A stretch of 64,000 nucleotides of DNA from Actinomycetota bacterium. Its GTDB lineage: Bacteria; Actinomycetota; Acidimicrobiia; Acidimicrobiales; JAMCPD01. Positions 53,802 to 63,917 of the stretch are shown here, piece by piece. The position numbers and the translations under genes were made by a program. Position 1 is the first letter of the stretch, and each line of letters opens with the position of its first letter. A model generated the notes under the pieces. The model ran no database searches. It was not told the DNA's origin and saw nothing but the letters and a program-made list of their open reading frames with translations. The stretch covers positions 85,222-149,221 of the forward strand of contig JAMCPD010000018.1 of the NCBI GenBank assembly GCA_023379935.1, read 5' to 3'.

Positions 53802-54418
53802 AAAATACCGTCTTTATCGTCTTTATTTTGAGCTACGGCTTCTCTCAGTCCATAAGACTTAACAGCTAAGGGAATGTAAAGCATTAGTGCATACCAACCC
53901 AGTATTAAACCTCCTATCACAAAAGTCCATGCTAAAAACAGCACCACCTTATCTATACTAACATAACTCGCAACGGAGGCATGTAAGAGAAAAAACGGTA
54001 GTGCGGACATTAAAACAAGCGTCCCTGCTTTGCCAACCCAAACTACATCGATATGCGGTGCACGGAGTAGCCCAAGGATCAAAACAGCCAGTGAAACTAT
54101 AGATTCACGGACCAAAACAGTAACAATGATCCACCAGGGAACTAAACCGGCCAGACCTAGCGCAACTGCGACACAAACAATCAAAATCCTATCCGCCACA
54201 GGATCGGCAACCTTTCCGAAGTCGCTTACCTGCCCCAAATGACGCGCTAGGTAGCCATCAAGAAAGTCTGTTATACCGGCAAATCCAAGCAGCCAAAAGG
54301 CTGCCAACCAATGATGTCCGTCCAACATCAGCCAAACAATGACCGGCGCTAAGAGTATTCTTAAAGCTGATATGGCATTTGGAATGGTAAAGTAATGCTT
54401 AGAGGGTGTTGCCGTCAC
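53798..54418 (-). CDS. pgsA: CDP-alcohol phosphatidyltransferase (PgsA-like)
   Basis: A 206-residue integral membrane enzyme exchanging CMP of CDP-diacylglycerol for an alcohol phosphate. The CDP-alcohol signature D-G-x2-A-R-x8-G-x3-D-x3-D is intact in DGYLARHLGQVSDFGKVADP and following VADR. Five or six helices (ALRILLAPVIVWLMLDGHHW, SLAVLILGLLRAP, FFLLHASVASYV) are seen. Glycerol-3-phosphate as acceptor is the likeliest; myo-inositol-phosphate is an alternative in actinobacteria. It sits between the giant secreted protein (3-nt gap) and the sugar nucleotidyltransferase (4-nt overlap). Confidence 0.9.
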   Translation of the reverse strand: MTATPSKHYFTIPNAISALRILLAPVIVWLMLDGHHWLAAFWLLGFAGITDFLDGYLARHLGQVSDFGKVADPVADRILIVCVAVALGLAGLVPWWIIVTVLVRESIVSLAVLILGLLRAPHIDVVWVGKAGTLVLMSALPFFLLHASVASYVSIDKVVLFLAWTFVIGGLILGWYALMLYIPLAVKSYGLREAVAQNKDDKDGIL

Positions 54419-54421
54419 AAC

Positions 54422-57400
54422 TCATGAGTACCATCCAACAACATCAACAGCTATATCACAAGCCCCCGCATGATTATAGAAATTCACCTGACCGTTTGAA
54501 CCCACCCCGACTGTTACAAAGTTTGGAATAGTCTGATTTGCCAACCAGTTTAAACTTGAAACAGTTGATTGAGAAGCACCTGAAGGCCAAACTGTGAGAA
54601 AACTGGGTTTTGTGGTGTTGGTCACAGTTACATTTAGAACTACAGCTTGAACACCGACTGACGGAATTGGTCCCACCCCTGTCATTTGGACAGATAAGTT
54701 CTCGGGGTTGGTTGTCTGCCCGCTAGAGTTTTGTACAGTGCCACCCAAAGTCTTTCCAGTACATTCGGTGGTGTAACTAACCCGAGAAGGAGTTGAGGTA
54801 GCAGATCTTGTATCACATATTCGATACGGTGTGATACCTGTAAACATAGTACCGCCTACCCCGGCTGTAGTACTTGGGCCGGGGCTGTACCATCCGGACA
54901 CATCCACCGCCACATTGACCGAACCACTATTGTTGTAAATACTGATACTGCCACCTGTACCCAGTGGAACAACTACAGCATTCGGCACAATCTGGTTGGC
55001 GACAAAATTCAAGTTGGAGGCTGTTGGTCTTGTCGACCCGGTTGGCCATACATCAAGATAACTAAGGGGTGCGCTTCCACCAATTGCAGTAACGTTCAAC
55101 ACAACTGCCGCCGCATTGGAGGGAACCTGTGGAGTTGTTGAAGTAGGTGCGGGACAGGACGTCGTGGTACAAAGATAAGTACCTCCAACTGTTACGTTTA
55201 AAGTTTGACCGGCACCAACCGGCATGCCGGAATTATTCTTGCCGTCACATTGTGCATCAACACCGGATAACTTGCTTGGATTACCGCTTCGGGTATCACA
55301 TATACGATACGGAGCAATCGGATTCAGCAACCCTACCCCGGGTAGTAAGGGGGCCGGTGTAGAGGTATTAGGCTGGACAGCGTACCCTGAAGTCACGTAT
55401 CCCTCAACATCCACAGCTATATTGGTAACACCATAATGATTATAGATAGAGATGCATCCGGTGCATGAAGAACTGCTGCCTAAAGCAACCTCAACCAGGT
55501 TGGGAACTGTATCGGAAGGCGTAAAGTTCAAACTTGAAGCTGTCGGCTGGGAAGAACCTGCGGGCCAAATGGTGAGAAAACCGTTCGTGGTCGGTTGAAT
55601 GGCGGTAACATTAAGTACGACAGCTACAGCCCCAAGCGGTACGCCGCCACCTGTTGTGCCCGTTGGATTAGTACCGGCAACCTGTATGGTCGTAGTAAGA
55701 GCGGATCCTAATGGATCACCGGCATTGTTGGTGCCGTTGCATTGTGCATCAGTTCCGGATAACTTGCTTGGATTACCGGCACGGGTATCACATATACGGT
55801 ACGGGACTAATGGGGTATATGAACCGGTATTGGACTGAGTGATGGTGTATGGAGCGGTAGCAACCGGAGTTATATCTGATGAAGTACTTACTGTAAGACT
55901 GTAAGTACCGGGTGTTGCAGGGCTTTCCATATCGTTTATCAACAAGGTGACAGCAGTTCCGGCAGGAATAGATGAGCTTGTAGACGAACCCGAAGGCGGG
56001 CTTGAAGACAGGGTGATCATCACTGTTGAACTGCCAGGCATCACGGCAATCGACGGGGTATTCAAAGCGGTACCGCCTACAGTTAAAGTGTAATCATTGG
56101 ATGATATCGGAAAGAAAGTCCCGGGCGGAGCCGACAACGTAATAGAACCAAATCCACCAATAAGGCCTCCTGTGGTAGATGTGGCAAACTGCACGGTATA
56201 AGAGACCCCGGGTGTGGTAGTACCGTCAAAAGAAAGACCGACTTGCGGTTTGGATACAGAGTTGGGGGTTGTCGTAGTATATGAAGCCGGCGATGTGGAC
56301 ATGGAAATATCCGATGAAGTACTCAAATCAAAAGAGCTGGTTCCGGGAAGAGTACTGACTACATCTTGTACGGTTAAAGTCAGACTGTCACCCGGGTTTA
56401 TGGAGTTTACATCAATACTATTTTGGGTATTTTTTATGGTAACGCTAGCTTGAGCTCCCGCTGCTGCTACAGCCACTGAAATGACCCCGGCGGTAGCGCT
56501 GGGAGTAGTCGTATCTGTTATCGTATAGTCGTTTGTTGAAGGGGGGAAGATCGTACCGGGTGAAGCCGCTATTGTAATATTCCCAACTCCTCCTATAAGC
56601 CCACCCGTAGCAGATGGACTGAAAGCAAACTGATAAGTAGTTCCCCCGGCATTACCGGTTGTGCTTGAAAGAGCGATAACTTTTAAGTTTTGCGGTGTCG
56701 TAATAGGTGTGACGGAGTAACTGGTAGAAGTAGCAGGCGTTATATCTGTAGAGGTATAGGTGGATATAGTATAGGAACTTCCCGGTGTACCGGGTGTCAA
56801 TACTCCTACAATCCCTATAGACCAGGTATCACTTGCCGCTATACGATGGGGAACCGTTACCGTCGCCACAGTAAAGTTGTCTGACACAGAAACAGCTGTA
56901 GCTGTTCCATCTGCCGATGAGTTGGTGGTGTCTGTTATCTGGTATGAAGATGAACTGGAGGGAAGTATTGTACCGGGTGGCGTCACAATGGTAACTGTGC
57001 CCAGGTTGGCAATGTTACCGGCACTTACGTGCCCACCCAGCTCCCCTTCCGTAGAACCAGTCATCGTACCTGCCGCGCCGACAGTATAAACAATCTGGCT
57101 TGCGGATGCAGATGTGGAGTTGAGAACGACTGTTGGCGGAGTCAGTTTTGTGGAAGCGGTGACATTATAAGTGGTGGAGGGGACAAATGATGTTTCATCA
57201 CATGGTGAAGTCGGCGTGCACACAGAGTTTGAAGTAGCCGCAGCTGCCAGCATTACTTGCAATGCATATGAAGAGTTTGGGGTGGGCGGATTGATCACAT
57301 CCCCAACCGTTAAAGTGACAACATCGCCCGAAGCAAGCAGTTGTGAGAATGTCAATGTCACCATGGACCCACTGTCAGCCAGTACCGCGCTTGACGCGCT

Positions 57401-59965
57401 GGCACTCTTGGAGGGTGCTGAACTATCGCTAAGATAGTAATCGCTGGATGAAGAGGGAAATACAGTTCCAAAAGGAGCGACTAGAGTAACATCACCTCCT
57501 GTTCCCGGTCCTCCAGACAGTATGTCAAACGGCAGTGTAAAATTGATTGAATAAGCTACCGATACAGCCCCGGCAGGCGATTCAGGCGTAGCGGTTGAAC
57601 CGGTTGTATTGACACTAGCAGCCGGGGTTGAAAATGATCCGGAATTTGAACAAGGAGAACTTGGGGTGCCGGAAACGGTCAATGACGAACTCGCTTGGAT
57701 TTGATCGGAAGAGGTTGCGACATCAATAGTTCCACTGGCTAAAGGATTGGTAACTTTATTTATTACTATGGACAAACTGTCACCCCCAATAACAGTCCCA
57801 CCTACGGTAAGCACAACGGCGGTACCATTTGCAAGCAGAGTTACGTTCGATGGAGTAGCTGTACCCGACGGAGTAGTAGAATCGGTAATAGAATAGCCGG
57901 AAGTGGGAAACACCGTGCATACGGGAGCGGATATCGTTATTGTCCCAAGGCTTTTTATCAACTCTCCGGTAGAAGATGGGGTAACACTAATCGTCCAGTT
58001 ACTGGATGCTCCTGCAGTAGTGGAAGAAGGTGCAACAGAAACAGATGTTAGCCCATTGGTGGCGGTAATTGAATAACTTCCAGTTGGAACAGGAACTATA
58101 TCTGAAGAAGTACTGACATTGATGGTGTCAGCAGTAGATGTAACCGGCGGGTTAGTGACATCTCCTATCATTACGGTAACTGCGGTATTAACAGGAACAG
58201 GAGGAGGAGGAGGTGGCTGTTGATTCTTTACAGGTGGCAATGGTGCTAGACCAACGGTTGCTGTGGAACCGTTTGCAGCCAGTTCAACACTTGGACAAGT
58301 AGGTGTACCGGAGGGTACGGAAGGTCCACTTCCACAAACTGTTGTGGATCCGGCAACAACAGTATAATCAGATGCACTGGAGGGGAAGACAGTGCCAAAC
58401 GGCGCTTGTAAGCTAATTGAGCCGTAAGTCCCTTGGAACGAAGTCGGTTGGCCCATCAACTCACCTTGAGAAGAGGTTGTAAAACCGACTTGATACGTAA
58501 CCCCTGTGGCACCGGCTGCCGTGGTGGTCGTGGAAACAAGAGTCGGAGCAGAAACAGAGCTTTGAGGTAAGATAGAGTAGCTGGGTGTTTGGCTGGGAAC
58601 AATATCGGAAGAGGTACTTACGGAAAGGGTATAGTTGTTGGAAGGAGAGTCGGGGTTTGTTACTCCATTTATAATAAGTTCAACCTCTATCGGAGATGAT
58701 GGGGAACTGGCGGATATGTTGGCGGGTGCCGTAATCCCCAAAAACAGTGTAACTCGGGTGGAATTATCAAATGTGGTAATCACAGTGGGAGTAACACAGT
58801 ACTGTTGAGACGTAGAAGTACATTGAGGCCAGTTTGAGGCACCTATCATATAAGCGCCGGCGCCACTTGACGGTGAAGGAAGTATGGTACCGGCAGGTGC
58901 CGATATAGTAATAGATCCATATCCGGCTACCAGTTCTCCATAAGTAAGCGAGGTATAGAAATTAACAACATAGGTAACTCCTTGAGCGCCGGCAGAGTAG
59001 CTGGTTAGCGTTACCGTTGGGCTGGTTACGGTAGATGAATTCACAATGGTGTAATTTTGTGAAGGAACAGGCAGATTGTCCGATGAAGTGCTCACGTAAA
59101 CTGTATAGCCTCCCGAAGGACTGGGAGCGGGATTGCCGACATTTTCAACAGTTAGCTGCAGTGAATCACCTTCTTTTGCTTCAACGGTAGTCGAATGAGG
59201 CATAGTCATTGTTACAGTCGAAGAGTTGCTGTTTAGGTTCACATTCGTTGGAGTACCGCTGGCGGCGGGGGAGGTGGTATCCACAAGTGAGTAGTCGTTT
59301 ATAGAAGAAGGGAATATCGTCCCGGGCGGAGCCGACAGTGTTATACTGCCCATGCCGCCTATCAAAGCTCCGTTTAGCGGAGAAAGCGAAAACCCTACCT
59401 GATATTCCACCCCTTGGGCATCTGCAGATTCGGTACTTAAAGTAACGCTTGGAGTAGATACTGACCCTGGAGCGACTACAGTAAAGGTCCCCCATTTGGA
59501 CGTGGTATCAGTTTGAGTTGTAATCCATGCACTGTAAGAGCCGGCTGTGGGATTTGTAACACCATAAATATTAAGTATAACAGCATCCCCAGCCGATATG
59601 GGCGCTGGTATTTTCACACCGACATAACCATTACCAAAGATAACGCCTGTCGCTGTACCCGAATCAGAGCCATGTGTGCTGTCAGATATGAAATAATCAC
59701 TTGTTGATGACGGAAGAACAAGACCAATTGGATAATAAAGATTAATCAGCTGCCCTGCAGTCAAGGAAGTGTCGACAGAAAAGCTTACCCCGAATGCTAC
59801 TTCGGATGCTCCTTGTGCATATGAAGATTCTTTAATTGTTATAGCGGTAGTAGGAGTTTGGGCATAGACAGCATTTATTCCCGGCATTATTGTTATCGCT
59901 CCCAAAAGGAGCAGTACAACTATAAACTTATTAATCCGCTTATCGGCTTGTTTTACAACTTTCAT
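54422..59965 (-). CDS. Giant secreted repeat protein with C-terminal 'YRICDTR' domains
   Basis: An 1847-residue protein with signal peptide (INKFIVVLLLLGAITIMPG, cleavage near VYAQT). About nine or ten repeats of roughly 130-150 residues follow, each with AQGVxYxVxF, GSITxSAPPGTxFPSSxxDY and a closing VSTSSDIxP, probable beta-sandwiches. The last 470 residues hold three copies of a domain starting PYRICDTRxGNPSKLSG and containing AVVLNVTA, FLTIWPAGSSQPTASSLNF and IYNHYG(A/V)xxIAVDVxGY; such domains recur in secreted proteins of Acidimicrobiia and other actinobacteria. No sorting motif or membrane anchor ends the protein. GGTGA about 9 nt upstream fits the ATG at 59965. It is the first gene of the row running into pgsA. 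Role: inferred cell-surface or matrix protein. Confidence 0.85.
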   Translation of the reverse strand: MKVVKQADKRINKFIVVLLLLGAITIMPGINAVYAQTPTTAITIKESSYAQGASEVAFGVSFSVDTSLTAGQLINLYYPIGLVLPSSTSDYFISDSTHGSDSGTATGVIFGNGYVGVKIPAPISAGDAVILNIYGVTNPTAGSYSAWITTQTDTTSKWGTFTVVAPGSVSTPSVTLSTESADAQGVEYQVGFSLSPLNGALIGGMGSITLSAPPGTIFPSSINDYSLVDTTSPAASGTPTNVNLNSNSSTVTMTMPHSTTVEAKEGDSLQLTVENVGNPAPSPSGGYTVYVSTSSDNLPVPSQNYTIVNSSTVTSPTVTLTSYSAGAQGVTYVVNFYTSLTYGELVAGYGSITISAPAGTILPSPSSGAGAYMIGASNWPQCTSTSQQYCVTPTVITTFDNSTRVTLFLGITAPANISASSPSSPIEVELIINGVTNPDSPSNNYTLSVSTSSDIVPSQTPSYSILPQSSVSAPTLVSTTTTAAGATGVTYQVGFTTSSQGELMGQPTSFQGTYGSISLQAPFGTVFPSSASDYTVVAGSTTVCGSGPSVPSGTPTCPSVELAANGSTATVGLAPLPPVKNQQPPPPPPVPVNTAVTVMIGDVTNPPVTSTADTINVSTSSDIVPVPTGSYSITATNGLTSVSVAPSSTTAGASSNWTISVTPSSTGELIKSLGTITISAPVCTVFPTSGYSITDSTTPSGTATPSNVTLLANGTAVVLTVGGTVIGGDSLSIVINKVTNPLASGTIDVATSSDQIQASSSLTVSGTPSSPCSNSGSFSTPAASVNTTGSTATPESPAGAVSVAYSINFTLPFDILSGGPGTGGDVTLVAPFGTVFPSSSSDYYLSDSSAPSKSASASSAVLADSGSMVTLTFSQLLASGDVVTLTVGDVINPPTPNSSYALQVMLAAAATSNSVCTPTSPCDETSFVPSTTYNVTASTKLTPPTVVLNSTSASASQIVYTVGAAGTMTGSTEGELGGHVSAGNIANLGTVTIVTPPGTILPSSSSSYQITDTTNSSADGTATAVSVSDNFTVATVTVPHRIAASDTWSIGIVGVLTPGTPGSSYTISTYTSTDITPATSTSYSVTPITTPQNLKVIALSSTTGNAGGTTYQFAFSPSATGGLIGGVGNITIAASPGTIFPPSTNDYTITDTTTPSATAGVISVAVAAAGAQASVTIKNTQNSIDVNSINPGDSLTLTVQDVVSTLPGTSSFDLSTSSDISMSTSPASYTTTTPNSVSKPQVGLSFDGTTTPGVSYTVQFATSTTGGLIGGFGSITLSAPPGTFFPISSNDYTLTVGGTALNTPSIAVMPGSSTVMITLSSSPPSGSSTSSSIPAGTAVTLLINDMESPATPGTYSLTVSTSSDITPVATAPYTITQSNTGSYTPLVPYRICDTRAGNPSKLSGTDAQCNGTNNAGDPLGSALTTTIQVAGTNPTGTTGGGVPLGAVAVVLNVTAIQPTTNGFLTIWPAGSSQPTASSLNFTPSDTVPNLVEVALGSSSSCTGCISIYNHYGVTNIAVDVEGYVTSGYAVQPNTSTPAPLLPGVGLLNPIAPYRICDTRSGNPSKLSGVDAQCDGKNNSGMPVGAGQTLNVTVGGTYLCTTTSCPAPTSTTPQVPSNAAAVVLNVTAIGGSAPLSYLDVWPTGSTRPTASNLNFVANQIVPNAVVVPLGTGGSISIYNNSGSVNVAVDVSGWYSPGPSTTAGVGGTMFTGITPYRICDTRSATSTPSRVSYTTECTGKTLGGTVQNSSGQTTNPENLSVQMTGVGPIPSVGVQAVVLNVTVTNTTKPSFLTVWPSGASQSTVSSLNWLANQTIPNFVTVGVGSNGQVNFYNHAGACDIAVDVVGWYS
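55257..55803 (-). repeat. Near-identical DNA copies of the 'YRICDTR' repeat start
   Basis: The stretch with cggataacttgcttggatta and the following cgggtatcacatatacg occurs at about 55257-55312 and again at about 55753-55803. The two coding repeats are thus recently duplicated or gene-converted, while the third copy (about 54780-54840) has diverged. Confidence 0.75.
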
Positions 59966-60170
59966 TAATTACTTTCACCCTAACGCTATAAGACCTTTTG
60001 TCATTTACAAACTTCATAAGTATTCACTACTTATGAATACCTCATACTATTATCTTCAATTAATGCGCGATAAATTTCTAAATACACAATAGCACAGTAA
60101 AAGCAGTTATAGTATTTGATAGTAGTATTGACTATTGTAGCATACTTATAAACATATAAGGGAGTATATA

Positions 60171-60244
60171 CGGGCCGTAGCGCAGTTTGGTAGCGCGCCT
60201 GCTTTGGGAGCAGGAGGTCGCGGGTTCAAATCCCGCCGGCCCGA
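60171..60244 (+). tRNA. tRNA-Pro (anticodon UGG)
   Basis: Acceptor CGGGCCG pairs with CGGCCCG, discriminator A; D arm GCGCAGTTTGGTAGCGC; anticodon stem CCTGC/GCAGG with loop TTTGGGA giving UGG; T arm GCGGGTTCAAATCCCGC. CCA is not encoded. A TTGACT hexamer lies at 60128-60133 as a possible -35 element, and a T5 run follows the gene. Confidence 0.95.
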
Positions 60245-60342
60245 CTTTTTGTTCGCGGTTTATATGATGGCCTGTTTTGTATCAGGCTTGTTTGTAAACG
60301 GTTAACTGAAACCGGCAATACAAAAGAAACCGGCGGTCATGT

Positions 60343-60413
<71 letters not shown>

Positions 60414-60523
60414 CTCCATTGTGATGTTCCTCATCCGGTGGTTTGAAGCGGCCAACCGGGAGGGAGACATTGCCACCACAACAGCTTTTGCGGAGTTTTG
60501 TGGATCTTTTTCATCCGGTTACC

Positions 60524-61183
60524 TTATACGTCCAAGTACCACTTTCCATTTATCTTCACACATGGCACATCAGGACTTTCATCCAGTGTTGATGAGTTTG
60601 CATTTATTACAGCATTACTCAATGCACTTTTGAAACTAACACCGGTGATCCCTGCTTCGGGGTTGGAATTTGACATACAAGATGGCGATTGGCCTGGTTC
60701 CTTGTTATTGCAAAAGTGACCAGTAACTACCACAACAGCAAAATTGCCGTTAGTCACAACATCCCCCAAGCTAACACTACCGGTAAGAAGTGGAGTTTTA
60801 ACCCCAAGGGATTCTGCCACTGTTAGCCCTTTTACACACGATTTTTGTGTATCCGGTTTCACATATGTACACAGTTTCGTTAGAGGACCGCTTTGAGCGG
60901 CATGGAGGAAATCTGAAACTACAGCTTGCGGAGAGTTGTTGTTGGAGATGTCAACAACGATCAAACCGGCAGTTACCCCAACAATAACGACAACCGCAGC
61001 CAGAACAAGCATCCTGGGTTTAATAACTGCAGGTAAACCTTTAAGCCTGCCTAACCGGCCTTGGCTAAGCCCACCCGAGTGTTCAACGCTAGAACGATAC
61101 TCTGGATCCGGGTGCAGCTCCGGCGGATACCAGTTACCATCCGATGCTTGCCACCAGCCAACTCCTTGTGATTTATAGCTCAT
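60524..61183 (-). CDS. DUF2510-type membrane-anchored protein
   Basis: A 219-residue protein. Residues 7-25 (GVGWWQASDGNWYPPELHPD) are the short DUF2510 motif of actinobacterial membrane proteins. One membrane helix follows (MLVLAAVVVIVGVTAGLIVV, residues about 58-77), then an outer domain with NNNSPQAVVSDFLHAAQSGP and about five Cys, like DUF4878/lumazine-binding-type modules (AVVVVTGHFCNN, VKINGKWYLDV). A strong AGGAGGAAGG ribosome site precedes ATG 61183. It is divergent from ispH. The function is unknown. Confidence 0.85.
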   Translation of the reverse strand: MSYKSQGVGWWQASDGNWYPPELHPDPEYRSSVEHSGGLSQGRLGRLKGLPAVIKPRMLVLAAVVVIVGVTAGLIVVDISNNNSPQAVVSDFLHAAQSGPLTKLCTYVKPDTQKSCVKGLTVAESLGVKTPLLTGSVSLGDVVTNGNFAVVVVTGHFCNNKEPGQSPSCMSNSNPEAGITGVSFKSALSNAVINANSSTLDESPDVPCVKINGKWYLDV

Positions 61184-61294
61184 TCGCTACACCTTCCTCC
61201 TTTAATGTATCTTAGATAATAAAATTATAATACCAAACTTTAATTTTTGGCAATTTTATTATAACCATATTTCCCTGCTGCTGGGCTATTATTA

Positions 61295-62290
61295 ATGATA
61301 ATGAGAGTAGATAAGATACTTCTGGCCAGTCCCCGCGGTTTTTGCGCTGGAGTTGATATGGCGACAACAGCCTTGGAGTGGATGCTTAGAATATTTGAAC
61401 CGCCTGTGTGGTGTTACCATGAGATAGTCCACAATGTTAAAGTGGTGGAGAATTTCAAGGCAAAGGGCGTTATATTTGTCGATGACATAGACGAGGTCCC
61501 AAAAGGAGCACCCTTGATGTTAAGTGCACATGGCAGTGCTCCGCAACTGGTTGAAGCTTCGCGCGCCAAAGCGGGAATATTAGTAAATGCGGTATGTCCT
61601 TTAGTTACAAAAGTACATCATGAAGTTAAAACAAGGTCAGCCAAGGGTTATCAGATCATATACATAGCTCATCACAATCACGACGAAGCTATCGGAACTA
61701 CAGGAGTTGCACCGAATGCAATACACCTGATAGAAAATATGGCAGATATGAACAGTCTAATTCAAACACACTCCTGGGACCTCGATACCCCCATAGCCCT
61801 TATAACTCAGACAACACTCAGCCAAGATGAGTGCCGGGAAATAAAAGCCAGAGCCATACAGTCTTTTCCGCGACTTTGGGCACCAAAGCACTCCGATTTA
61901 TGCTTTGCGACAACCAATCGTCAAACTGCATTGAAGGAAATCGCCAAGCGGTGTGATACTGTGATAGTTATAGGGTCAGAAAACTCTTCCAACACTATTG
62001 CCTTGGAAAAAGTAGCCAAGGCGCAAGGGTGTAAAAATGTGCTGAGAATTGACAACACAGCCCAAATTCCTCAAGACTTGCATGCTACTGTGGGCATTAC
62101 GGCGTCTGCATCAGCACCTGAAGATTTAGTTGACGAAGTAATAGCATATTTGAGTCCGAGAAACGGAGTAGAAGAGGTACAAATTTGTCTGGAAGAAGAA
62201 TACTTTCCCTTACCGCTGCAACTGCGGAATTTACTCAAAGCCCTGACTACCGCTGTAGAGATAGCCACATTGGCACCCGTTTCGCCATAG
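61295..62290 (+). CDS. ispH: 4-hydroxy-3-methylbut-2-enyl diphosphate reductase
   Basis: A 331-residue iron-sulfur enzyme, last step of the MEP isoprenoid pathway giving IPP and DMAPP. Three cluster Cys are visible: SPRGFCAGVDMA, NAVCPLVTKVH and SDLCFATTNRQ. Conserved His and Glu lie in YHEIVHNVKVVENF and ALITQTTLSQDE. ATG 61295 is used, with ATG 61301 equally possible; neither has a clear ribosome site, so the mRNA may be leaderless. A glycosyltransferase gene begins 4 nt after its stop. Confidence 0.96.
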   Translation: MIMRVDKILLASPRGFCAGVDMATTALEWMLRIFEPPVWCYHEIVHNVKVVENFKAKGVIFVDDIDEVPKGAPLMLSAHGSAPQLVEASRAKAGILVNAVCPLVTKVHHEVKTRSAKGYQIIYIAHHNHDEAIGTTGVAPNAIHLIENMADMNSLIQTHSWDLDTPIALITQTTLSQDECREIKARAIQSFPRLWAPKHSDLCFATTNRQTALKEIAKRCDTVIVIGSENSSNTIALEKVAKAQGCKNVLRIDNTAQIPQDLHATVGITASASAPEDLVDEVIAYLSPRNGVEEVQICLEEEYFPLPLQLRNLLKALTTAVEIATLAPVSP

Positions 62291-62294
62291 CCGA

Positions 62295-63134
62295 TTGCCA
62301 ATGATCGGGTTAATAACCGCCAACCAGCCTTACGCTCAACTGGCAATAGAAGACTTCTATCGCCGTTACACCGGAGTCGAGTTTTCTCCAATCGTAGTTG
62401 TAATGGCGGCTTACCAAGAAGCTGCGAACATAGCTGCCGTCATAGATTACATACCTGAACAGATAGCCCACCCTAAATCAGGCCTCAATCCGGATGAAAA
62501 CGATCAAACAGGTAACTTGAAAATATCAACACTTGTAGTTGTAGACGGCGGTAACGACGGAACCGACCGCATAGCACTTGAACACGGCGCATATGTATGC
62601 CGTCTGCCGTCACGACAAGGTCAAGGTGTGGCTTTGGGAGTTGGCTATGAACTTGCCGTCAAAAACGGCGCAAGTTATATAGTAACTATAGATGCTGATG
62701 GGCAAAACGATCCTAGAGAAATACCTCAGCTCTTGAAGCCGCTTTTATCGGACCAGGCTGATTTTGTTATTGCCTCGCGTAGACTGGGAACAGATGAAAC
62801 CACCAACACATTTCGTAAGATCGGCGTACGCTTATTTTCAACCGTAATTAACTTACTCACCGGCCAGCACCTGACCGATACTTCAAACGGTTTTAGAGCT
62901 TTGAAGGCAGATATATTTAAAAATATCACGCTTAAACAGTCCCAATATCAGACGGCAGAGTTGATAATAAGAGCGATAAAACACGGATACCAGATTATTG
63001 AATGCCCCAGCGTGTGGCACCCAAGATCTTCGGGGCACTCCAAGAAAGGAAACGATCTGATGTTCGGACTGCGCTATGCAAAAGTCATAACCACTACATT
63101 TTTGGAAGAAACATTCAGACGACCACCAACTTAG
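62295..63134 (+). CDS. Family 2 glycosyltransferase (dolichol/polyprenyl-phosphate mannosyltransferase-like)
   Basis: A 279-residue protein. After about 30 residues, the GT2 core reads PIVVVMAAYQEAANIAAVID, VVDGGNDGTDRIALEHGAYV and the DxD motif TIDADGQNDPREIPQLLKPL, then DTSNGFRALKADIFKNI. No membrane helices are present, so it resembles the catalytic unit of DPM synthases; a polyprenyl phosphate acceptor fits the ispH neighbour. The longest frame starts at TTG 62295; ATG 62301 is more likely. Its end overlaps the convergent acyltransferase gene by 4 nt. Confidence 0.88.
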   Translation: MPMIGLITANQPYAQLAIEDFYRRYTGVEFSPIVVVMAAYQEAANIAAVIDYIPEQIAHPKSGLNPDENDQTGNLKISTLVVVDGGNDGTDRIALEHGAYVCRLPSRQGQGVALGVGYELAVKNGASYIVTIDADGQNDPREIPQLLKPLLSDQADFVIASRRLGTDETTNTFRKIGVRLFSTVINLLTGQHLTDTSNGFRALKADIFKNITLKQSQYQTAELIIRAIKHGYQIIECPSVWHPRSSGHSKKGNDLMFGLRYAKVITTTFLEETFRRPPT

Positions 63135-63836
63135 ACAAACTTACTATTTTGACATGCTCTATCAAATAACTCCTGTAACTTATTTTGCAACTGTTCACTT
63201 TTTTGTTTCAATACTGAACGTGGAATCGTAGAAGAGCTCTGAAGTGAACTTTGTTCATCCGAAAACCACATCGGTTTTCCTACTACAATGACTACCTTCT
63301 GCCGCCTTGGTAACCACTTACCTTTTGGCAAAGCATTTTCTGATCCCCCTATACCAACCGGGATAATAGGAATTTTGGCCTTCATTGCTATGTAAATAGT
63401 TCCATCAAACAACTCCCCTATCTTCCAACCGGTTTTTCGCGTACCTTCCGGAAACATTACCAGCACCTCTCCGTTGTTGAGCACATCTATAGAAGAGTTG
63501 AATGCCTTGCGATCAGGAGTGCCTCTTTTTACCGGAAAAGCTCCAAAAGTACTCAGTACAAAGCCCGCCGGTTTGTATTTCCATAAAGAGTCTTTGCCCA
63601 TATAACGAAGACGCCTGCGTGTCAACAAAGCCACAAGGGCAAAATCAATAAACGACCTGTGTGATGGTGCTAACAAGTAAGCACCTTTCTTTGGTATATT
63701 CTCCGCGCCTTTTATCTCTGGGTTCCATAACAGCTTGACTATCGCCACAATCAACAGTCTGACAGTGCCATAAGCCGCAACCTTCCAGGCGGACTTCACC
63801 TTACCTGACAAACTGTTAATTGAATCCGATTTCACT
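63131..63836 (-). CDS. plsC: 1-acylglycerol-3-phosphate acyltransferase (PlsC family)
   Basis: About 234 residues if started at GTG 63836 (GAGGA about 11 nt upstream). The acyltransferase motifs are LLAPSHRSFIDFALVAL (here HRSFID for HxxxxD), KRGTPDRKAFNSSI and VMFPEGTRKTGWKIGEL (FPEGTR), then IPIIPVGIGG. It transfers acyl chains to lysophosphatidic acid or a similar acceptor at the inner membrane. The open frame extends to ATG 63934, but that extension (beginning MGCVDEYIIP) is translated from the end of the adjacent TnpB-type element and is not expected in the family, so the shorter form is chosen. Confidence 0.85.
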
Positions 63837-63855
63837 TTCAAACCGTTCCTCTTCA

Positions 63856-63896
63856 AGTGTCTTTTAGTGACACACGAGCGGCTGGTGCTCCAGCCG
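63856..63896 (-). repeat. Terminal hairpin pair of the second TnpB-type element
   Basis: GGCTGG/CCAGCC hairpin (loop of 4) followed, on the minus strand, by GTGTC-actaaaa-GACAC. The second hairpin with two following bases is identical over 19 bases to the right end of the IS607-like element 17 kb away, in opposite orientation. Confidence 0.75.
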
Positions 63897-63917
63897 TGCA
63901 GCCTCGGGATGATATAT

